From JBBPYC01 sp038200275 (GTDB lineage: Bacteria > Pseudomonadota > Gammaproteobacteria > Burkholderiales > Burkholderiaceae_C): a DNA stretch of 64,000 nucleotides. The position numbers and the translations under genes are program-made. Location: assembly GCA_038200275.1 (NCBI GenBank), contig JBBPYC010000042.1, positions 62,001-126,000 of the forward strand, in the 5' to 3' direction. Positions 59,013 to 64,000 of the stretch are shown here, one piece after another (the first letter of the stretch is position 1; each line of letters begins with the position of its first letter). A model generated the notes under the pieces. The model saw only the letters and a program-made list of their open reading frames with translations, was not told where the DNA came from and ran no database searches.

Positions 59013-59649
59013 TCAAGGCTCATGCACGTACCGATAGTGGTGCGAGTCAGAAGTTCGCAGACAAAATTCTGCGACTGATTCGAGGATTTGATCGGCAGTC
59101 TTGGTCCAGACAAGGGGCTTGGGTTTTGAGTTGTTGGTGCCGACGTAGACATCGATGGCGCTCTCCAATGCGCGTGTGGATCGGAAGCGTCCCCGCCGGA
59201 GTCGGCGCGCGGTATGCACGGAAAACCAGCGCTCGGCCAAGTTCAGCCAAGCTCCAGTTGTCGGCGTCAAGTGCAAACGCACCCAGGGATGTCCGAGCAG
59301 CCAGCGCTGGATGAGTGATGCCTTGTGGGTGCTGGCGTTGTCGAGCACCAGATGCAGATCGAAATCGGCCGGTGTAACGCGCTCGACCGTTTGCAAAAAG
59401 TGGTGAAACGCCATGATGCGATGCCGCCGGTGAACCTAGGCGATCCCGGTGCCGATCTTGACATCCAAAGCAGCAAAGAGGTCGGTCGTGCGGTGGCGCA
59501 AGTAGGCATGTGTATGGCGCTCCAGTTGTCCCGGGCGCATTGGAAAGGCCGGCGCTGTATCGGTGCGGGCCTGAACCGAGGGTTTCTCATCGACGCCCAG
59601 CATCGGTGCGCGCTTGGGCGGGTCATCGCCCATCGCCCATCGCCCATCG
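59013..59649 (-). pseudogene. IS630-family transposase remnant with in-frame stop
   Basis: The minus strand retains the catalytic half of an IS630-type transposase different from that at 38.9 kb. It reads MLGVDEKPSVQARTDTAPAF, then LERHTHAYLRHRTTDLFAAL and DVKIGTGIA, then an in-frame TAG at 59436-59438. The same frame resumes VHRRHRIMAFHHFLQTVERV, LHLVLDNASTHKASL, LTPTTGAWLNLAERWFSVHT and ends near FCLRTSDSHH. The DDE residues (DEK, LDN, AER) are present, but the N-terminal DNA-binding half is missing or unrecognisable and ends in a heptamer repeat. Non-functional. Confidence 0.75.
59624..59649. repeat. Heptamer repeat (CATCGCC)3 plus partial unit
   Basis: Three perfect CATCGCC units are followed by CATCG on the plus strand. 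They sit at the broken 5' end of the transposase remnant. Confidence 0.9.
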
Positions 59650-59929
59650 TCGGCTCGCCGCCTGCGCGGGCCACCACTGGGCCGTGCGATGCATGCGCTC
59701 GCGAAGGGCTGTGCGCCGAGAGTCGATGACGACTATGGCGGGAGTTGGAGCATGGGCGTCGGGGCTTGATTGGGTTATGGATTGTCAGGCGGCAAATGCA
59801 CACACCGGGGACGTCACCGTCATGGCAGACCCAGCCGCATGGCCTTCCATTAGGGCCGGGGTGCGCGGCACTTACAGCAGCGCGCAGAAGGGCAAACAAG
59901 GTGTGCCGGATTCAATCGTCGTCGAATGC

Positions 59930-60952
59930 TCAGCTTTTGGGTGGCAAGTCGCGCATCGCAAGCCAGTGCGCTGGTCCGATCGTCAAGCTCACAGCGGCGC
60001 GGACTGCGCGTACGACCGCCCGTGCTGTTACTTCGGCCGCCAGGGTGCCCAGCAGGGTCATGCCTGGCATCACACCTGCGCGGCCGGTGCCCAGGGCAAA
60101 AATCGTGTCGCCGTCGCTCATGCCGTGGGCCGGGTTGATGCTGCGCGCAAGGCCGTCGTGGCCCAGCTGCGCGAGCTTGCGCGCCTGCACCTTGGTGAGC
60201 AGCGCGTCGGTGGCAATCACACCGATCGTGGTGTTCGACCCTGCCAGTACCGGCGTTGGCGGCACGCCGCGAATCAGTGCCTGGCGGCTGTCGAATAAGC
60301 GATTGCCGTCCGGCGTGCGGGCGCCGGCCAGCACTTGGGACGTGTCTGGGTCGATCACATCGCCGAGCGCATTGCAGGCAACCAACGCGCCGACGGTGAC
60401 ACCGGCCACCGTAATGGACGCAGTCCCGATGCCGCCCCTCATCGAGCGATCCAGTCCGAACAGTTTGCCCACCGTGGCGCCAGCGCCAGCACCCACGTTC
60501 CCTTCCGCAGGGTGGTCAGTTCTGGCCGCTGCGCAGGCCGCAAATCCGGCCTCTGCGGTGGGGCGGATGCGCGGGTCGCCGACGGTCAGGTCAAACAACA
60601 CCGCAGCCGGCACCAGCGGCAAATAGACGGACGGCAACAGTTGCAGACCGATGCGCTGCTGCTCAAGCCACTGCACTGCGCCGTCGGCGGCTGCAAGGCC
60701 GAACGCGCTGCCGCCACACAGCAACACCGCGTGCACCTGCTGCACAAGGTTGCCGGGCTCCAGCAAATCGGTCTCACGCGTGCCAGGCGCGGCGCCCCGC
60801 ACATCCACACCGGCGACCGCACCGCCTCGCGCCATCACCACCGAGCAGCCGGTGGGGCGCCGTGCATCGGTGAAATGACCGACTTCGATGCCAGCGACCT
60901 GAGTGATCGAGCCGGCGGCAGTCGGAGCCTCATTGCGATGGGCGGATGTCAT
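59930..60952 (-). CDS. P1-family (DmpA/NylC-like) self-processing peptidase
   Basis: This 340-residue Ntn-like hydrolase of the P1 family contains DmpA aminopeptidases, beta-aminopeptidases and NylC. It starts ITQVAGIEVGHFTDARRPTG and has AVLLCGGSAFGLAAADGAVQ, EGNVGAGAGATVGKLFG and MRGGIGTASITV. The segment LAGSNTTIGVIATDALLTK near residue 238 has the Asn-Thr junction where NylC-like members cleave themselves to free a catalytic Thr. Many of these are cytoplasmic aminopeptidases of uncertain substrate. Its ATG overlaps the stop of the DUF455 gene (ATGA), so the two form an operon. Confidence 0.87.
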   Translation of the reverse strand: MTSAHRNEAPTAAGSITQVAGIEVGHFTDARRPTGCSVVMARGGAVAGVDVRGAAPGTRETDLLEPGNLVQQVHAVLLCGGSAFGLAAADGAVQWLEQQRIGLQLLPSVYLPLVPAAVLFDLTVGDPRIRPTAEAGFAACAAARTDHPAEGNVGAGAGATVGKLFGLDRSMRGGIGTASITVAGVTVGALVACNALGDVIDPDTSQVLAGARTPDGNRLFDSRQALIRGVPPTPVLAGSNTTIGVIATDALLTKVQARKLAQLGHDGLARSINPAHGMSDGDTIFALGTGRAGVMPGMTLLGTLAAEVTARAVVRAVRAAVSLTIGPAHWLAMRDLPPKS

Positions 60953-61788
60953 CTTCGGGCTGCCTTGTCGCCGGCTTCGAGGGCGTCAAGTTCGGCTGTG
61001 GTGAATCCAGCTGCACGTCGCGCCGCCAGATTGAACGGTCCGCGCGGCTTCGGCGCGCGGTGGTCGGTCTGCAGCTGCTCGAACGCAATCAGTGGATCGA
61101 GGCTGCGCTCGGCGCATAGCCAGCGAAACCATCGATTGCCAATCGCCACATGACCAATCTCGTCGTGCAGGATCACGTCAAGGATTTCCGCCGCGCGGAT
61201 GTCCCCAGCCTGGGCCAGCTTGGCGCGCATCGCCGGCGTGGCGTCGAGCCCACGCGCTTCGAGCGTGCGCGGCACCAGAGCCATCCGCGCAAGCACATCG
61301 TCTCGAGTGCGGTGCGCCATCTCCCAAAGTGCGTCGTGCGCGGGGAAGTCGCCATACGCAAAGCCGAGCGTCTGCAGGTGCGCTGCGAGCAGGCCGAAAT
61401 GCCGCGCTTCGTCTACCGCCACCTGCATCCAGTCGCGATAAAACGACACTGGCAGTCCAGCATATCGCCACACTGCGTCGAGCGCGAGGTGGATCGCGTT
61501 CAGCTCGATATGCGCCACCGCATGCAGTAGGGCGGCTCGACCGTGCGGCGTCTGAGCCGAGCGGCGCGCCAGCTGCGTCGGCGCCACCAGCACCGGGCGC
61601 GCAGGCCGGCCAGGGAAACCGGTCGCCGGTTCGGTCCAAATCCCTTGTGGATCGACATCGAGTTCTTGCCAACGCATTGACACCAAAGCAGCTGCTTTGG
61701 CAGAAGCGTCGCGCTCGCATAGCCACTGAAACGCGACATGCCGCAATTTAAAAATTGGATCAGGCAATTGGTGAATCGAAGCTGGCAT
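60949..61788 (-). CDS. DUF455 ferritin-like protein
   Basis: This 279-residue protein of the DUF455 family has a ferritin-like four-helix fold expected to bind a di-iron or similar metal centre. Candidate metal ligands are in HIELNAIHLALDAVWR, VDEARHFGLLAAHLQTLG and ILDVILHDEIGHVAIGNRW, which form the E/ExxH pairs. tRNA-modifying MiaE is a distant relative. Function is not established. The ATG at 61788 is chosen; longer frames upstream overlap the divergent carbonic-anhydrase gene. It is followed by the P1 peptidase. Confidence 0.85.
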   Translation of the reverse strand: MPASIHQLPDPIFKLRHVAFQWLCERDASAKAAALVSMRWQELDVDPQGIWTEPATGFPGRPARPVLVAPTQLARRSAQTPHGRAALLHAVAHIELNAIHLALDAVWRYAGLPVSFYRDWMQVAVDEARHFGLLAAHLQTLGFAYGDFPAHDALWEMAHRTRDDVLARMALVPRTLEARGLDATPAMRAKLAQAGDIRAAEILDVILHDEIGHVAIGNRWFRWLCAERSLDPLIAFEQLQTDHRAPKPRGPFNLAARRAAGFTTAELDALEAGDKAARR

Positions 61789-61832
61789 CCCTACAATTGT
61801 AAAAAGACCTTTAATAGGGATAAGCGATAGCC

Positions 61833-62357
61833 ATGGCAGTCTACGAACTCGACGGCATTGCGCCGCAATTGGGGTCCGGTGCATGGATTGCCGACTCCGC
61901 CCAAGCAATTGGCGATGTGCGGATGGCCGAGCACAGCAGCCTCTGGTTCGGCGTGGTGGCGCGCGGCGACAGCGAGATGTTGCAGATTGGGTCGGGTTCG
62001 AATGTGCAGGACAACAGTGTGCTGCATGCCGACCCAGGTCAGCCACTGGTGCTTGGTGCAGGGGTGTCTGTTGGTCACCAGGCCATGCTGCATGGCTGCA
62101 ACGTGGGCGACAACTCACTGATCGGCATTCAGGCGGTCGTGCTCAACGGCGCGAAGATCGGCCGCAATTGCTTGGTCGGTGCCGGCGCGTTGGTGACCGA
62201 AGGCAAGGAATATCCGGATGGCTCGATGATCCTTGGCAGCCCGGCCAAGGCGGTGCGTATGCTCACACCGGAGCAAATCGAGAATCTGGCGCGGATCGCC
62301 CAACACTATGTCGACAACGCAAAGCGCTACGCAGCCAGCTTGCGCAAGATCGGTTGA
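61833..62357 (+). CDS. Gamma-class carbonic anhydrase family protein
   Basis: This 174-residue protein folds as a left-handed beta helix of hexapeptide repeats. It reads SSLWFGVVARGDSEMLQIGS, NVQDNSVLHADPGQPLVLG and GVSVGHQAMLHGCNVGDNSL, and ends GSPAKAVRM. The three zinc-type His ligands (HAD, GHQ, MLHG) are conserved, so metal binding is likely. Family members hydrate CO2 or act as inactive metal-binding homologues (YrdA/CaiE group). It diverges from the DUF455 gene; the 44-base spacer contains ACAATTGT and AT-rich promoter-like DNA. Confidence 0.9.
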   Translation: MAVYELDGIAPQLGSGAWIADSAQAIGDVRMAEHSSLWFGVVARGDSEMLQIGSGSNVQDNSVLHADPGQPLVLGAGVSVGHQAMLHGCNVGDNSLIGIQAVVLNGAKIGRNCLVGAGALVTEGKEYPDGSMILGSPAKAVRMLTPEQIENLARIAQHYVDNAKRYAASLRKIG

Positions 62358-62382
62358 ACGGCTGCTGCTGGTTTAGACGCCT

Positions 62383-62835
62383 GTGCATCACCACATTGCC
62401 TACCCGTTCGGCAGACCCCGCGTCATGACGCCCCACTACACCGAGACCGTTGAAGGCATGGTGCTGCTGGCGTTGTTCGACCACCGGCTGACACGCAACG
62501 TGCCGGCGATTGAGCCCGACGTCACGATTGGCATCACGATTGCTTACCGATCGCATGATTTCGATCGATCGTTGGTCGCGTTGACCGACGCGTTGCTGCG
62601 TTACCTTGTGATCAATCCCTCGAGCACGACCGATGCTGCCTATGCGTTTTTGCGCGACAAGGTGGAACAAGTCGTGAGTGAGGGCAGCGACGGCGAACCG
62701 GTGCACCGGGTGCGGCTCACGCTTGGTGATCTTGAGCACCTGTTCGGGATGGACGGATTGGCGAATGAATATATGCGGCTGGACGAGGACTGGCGCCACC
62801 CAGCCGACCTAGCCGAGCCGGGTTGTCCGGCGTGA
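62383..62835 (+). CDS. Hypothetical protein, unknown family
   Basis: I do not recognise this 150-residue protein (136 if the ATG at 62425 is used instead of the GTG at 62383). It is soluble and acidic, with no signal peptide or membrane segment. A helical stretch reads SLVALTDALLRYLVINPSST, and the C-terminus has LTLGDLEHLFGMDGLANEYM. It lies 25 bases after the carbonic-anhydrase-like gene and its stop overlaps the hslO start (GTGA), so it is part of this operon. The coupling supports a real gene. Confidence 0.65.
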   Translation: MHHHIAYPFGRPRVMTPHYTETVEGMVLLALFDHRLTRNVPAIEPDVTIGITIAYRSHDFDRSLVALTDALLRYLVINPSSTTDAAYAFLRDKVEQVVSEGSDGEPVHRVRLTLGDLEHLFGMDGLANEYMRLDEDWRHPADLAEPGCPA

Positions 62836-63866
62836 GCGACGAGAAATTCCCCCCGCCCGGCGAAACGCAATCGCCGCCGCAACTTGCGCGTTTTTTGTTC
62901 GACGGTGTGGCGGTGCGTGGTGCGATCGTGCGCCTGACCACGCCCTGGCAAGAGATCTTGAGCCGGCGCGCTGAGAACCGTGCCACCGGCGCCTATCCCG
63001 CGCCCGTGACCGCGCTGCTCGGTGAGATGACGGCAGCGGCTGCGCTGATGCAATCGAACATCAAATTCAACGGCACATTGGTTTTACAGATTTTTGGCGA
63101 TGGTCCGGTGAAGTTGGCGGTGGCGGAAGCGCAGGCCGACTTGTCGCTGCGCGCGACCGCGACCGTGATCGGCGATGTGGCGCCGGATGCCACGTTGAGC
63201 CAGCTCGTCAATCTCGGCGACAAAGGCCGCTGTGCCATCACGTTCGATCCACGTGGCTGGCTGCCCGGCCAGCAGCCTTACCAAGGTGTGGTGCCGCTGC
63301 ACGGAGATCGGCGCGAGAAGATCGAGCGATTAAGCGAAATCCTTGAGCACTACATGCTGCAGAGCGAACAGCTCGACACACGCCTGGTGCTGGCCGCCGA
63401 CGAGCAAGTCGCCGCTGGCCTGTTGCTGCAGCGCATGCCAACCACTGGAGAGGGCAATCTGCAGGGCAGCGGAGCCATGCGGACAGAAGATGAGGACCGG
63501 ATCGGCCGCGATGAGGACTTCAATCGGCTGGCCACCCTGGCGGCCAGCTTGACAGCCGACGAACTGCTCCACCTGTCTATGCAAGACGTGTTGCACCGCC
63601 TGTTCTGGAACGAACAGTTGTTGCAGTTCGCACCAGCTGCCGACGCGCCGGAGCCGCGGTTTGCGTGCACTTGCAGTCTTGCGCGGGTACAAGCCATGAT
63701 TCGCGGGCTGGGTGAGGCGGAGTCGAAAGACATCATCGCCGAGCGCGGCGAGATCGAAGTCGGCTGTGAATTCTGCGGTCAGCAGTACCGCTTTGACCCG
63801 GTCGATGCAGCGCAGATTTTCTCAGAAGGCACAGATCAGCCGCCTAGTACATCGACGCTGCAATAG
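62832..63866 (+). CDS. hslO: Redox-regulated chaperone Hsp33
   Basis: Hsp33 prevents protein aggregation after oxidative stress; it is switched on when zinc-bound cysteines form disulfides. The ~344-residue protein has FLFDGVAVRGAIVRLTTPWQ at the start, ALLGEMTAAAALMQSNIKFN and GTLVLQIFGDGPVKLAVAEA, and the redox switch CxC in FACTCSLARV (near residue 277) with CxxC in VGCEFCGQQYRFD (near 312). The GTG at 62832, which overlaps the previous stop, is preferred; a TTG three codons upstream is possible. It faces ftsB. Confidence 0.94.
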   Translation: MSDEKFPPPGETQSPPQLARFLFDGVAVRGAIVRLTTPWQEILSRRAENRATGAYPAPVTALLGEMTAAAALMQSNIKFNGTLVLQIFGDGPVKLAVAEAQADLSLRATATVIGDVAPDATLSQLVNLGDKGRCAITFDPRGWLPGQQPYQGVVPLHGDRREKIERLSEILEHYMLQSEQLDTRLVLAADEQVAAGLLLQRMPTTGEGNLQGSGAMRTEDEDRIGRDEDFNRLATLAASLTADELLHLSMQDVLHRLFWNEQLLQFAPAADAPEPRFACTCSLARVQAMIRGLGEAESKDIIAERGEIEVGCEFCGQQYRFDPVDAAQIFSEGTDQPPSTSTLQ

Positions 63867-63910
63867 CGGCCATCAACACCGCAGCTTCAAGGCTGGGCTG
63901 TACCGACCGG

Positions 63911-64000
63911 CTACTTCGACACCTGCACAAAGATCTCATTGGGCTTGACCATGCCAAGCTCGGCGCGTGCTTTCGATTCAACCGTATCCAGCCCCTGCTG
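63911..64000 (-). CDS. ftsB: Cell-division protein FtsB, C-terminal end (truncated by window)
   Basis: The last 29 codons on the minus strand read TVESKARAELGMVKPNEIF then VQVSK and a TAG stop at 63911-63913. ELGMxKPxEIFVQV is the conserved C-terminus of FtsB, the small bitopic divisome protein that links FtsL and FtsQ. The gene continues beyond the right edge. It is convergent with hslO across a 44-base gap. Confidence 0.85.
   Translation of the reverse strand, partial: QQGLDTVESKARAELGMVKPNEIFVQVSK

Overview
The window is high-GC bacterial chromosome from a betaproteobacterium, most likely order Burkholderiales. Supporting signs are a Bug-family solute receptor, the DUF455 / gamma-carbonic-anhydrase / hslO / ftsB neighbourhood, argH next to an AlgZ/AlgR-type pair, and PEP-CTERM (Prs) regulatory genes. 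The family cannot be settled from sequence alone. No rRNA, tRNA or CRISPR array was recognised.

Layout. 0.1-5.1 kb: Bug receptor, a PEP-mutase/isocitrate-lyase-like enzyme, xerD, and the DUF485-actP acetate uptake pair. 5.2-12.4 kb: a glutathione/oligopeptide ABC importer resembling GsiABCD, ending in an M14 carboxypeptidase. 12.4-19.3 kb, minus strand: a DnaQ-like exonuclease, a cNMP/CBS/DUF294 protein, an FAD monooxygenase and acnA. 19.5-24.2 kb: a TRAP transporter (dctPQM) followed by a malonyl-CoA synthetase, which suggests malonate uptake and activation. 24.7-33.4 kb: a PEP-CTERM/exopolysaccharide block (EpsB-type sugar transferase, prsK, prsR, prsT, trypsin-like protease) with no exosortase in view. 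33.4-38.6 kb: argH, an AlgZ-like sensor kinase, its LytTR response regulator broken by two lesions, terC and pdxH.

38.6-40.6 kb is a decayed patch. It holds a frameshifted IS630 element, the first part of a MATE transporter gene, and an opposite-facing N-terminal fragment of a dihydroxy-acid-dehydratase gene. 40.6-51.9 kb is a sugar-acid island: aldolase, kinase and IlvD/Edd dehydratase on the minus strand; a 2-hydroxyacid dehydrogenase, a four-gene sugar ABC importer, a gluconate-5-dehydrogenase-like SDR, an L-idonate-5-dehydrogenase-like enzyme and a cupin on the plus strand. Together they fit a semi-phosphorylative route for aldonates and ketoaldonates to pyruvate and a triose phosphate.

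51.9-64 kb: a frameshifted NAD(P)-binding oxidoreductase overlapping the end of rhlE, a decayed PIN-domain toxin, ettA, an MsrA-like reductase, an AbrB-family permease, an IS630 remnant, a P1 self-processing peptidase, a DUF455 ferritin-like protein, a gamma carbonic anhydrase, an unknown gene, hslO, and the 3' end of ftsB at the right edge.

Housekeeping and transport genes are intact. The single-base lesions are concentrated in accessory genes, which fits pseudogenisation better than random sequencing error. Functions come from reading translated motifs and comparing them with families known to me; no database search was run.
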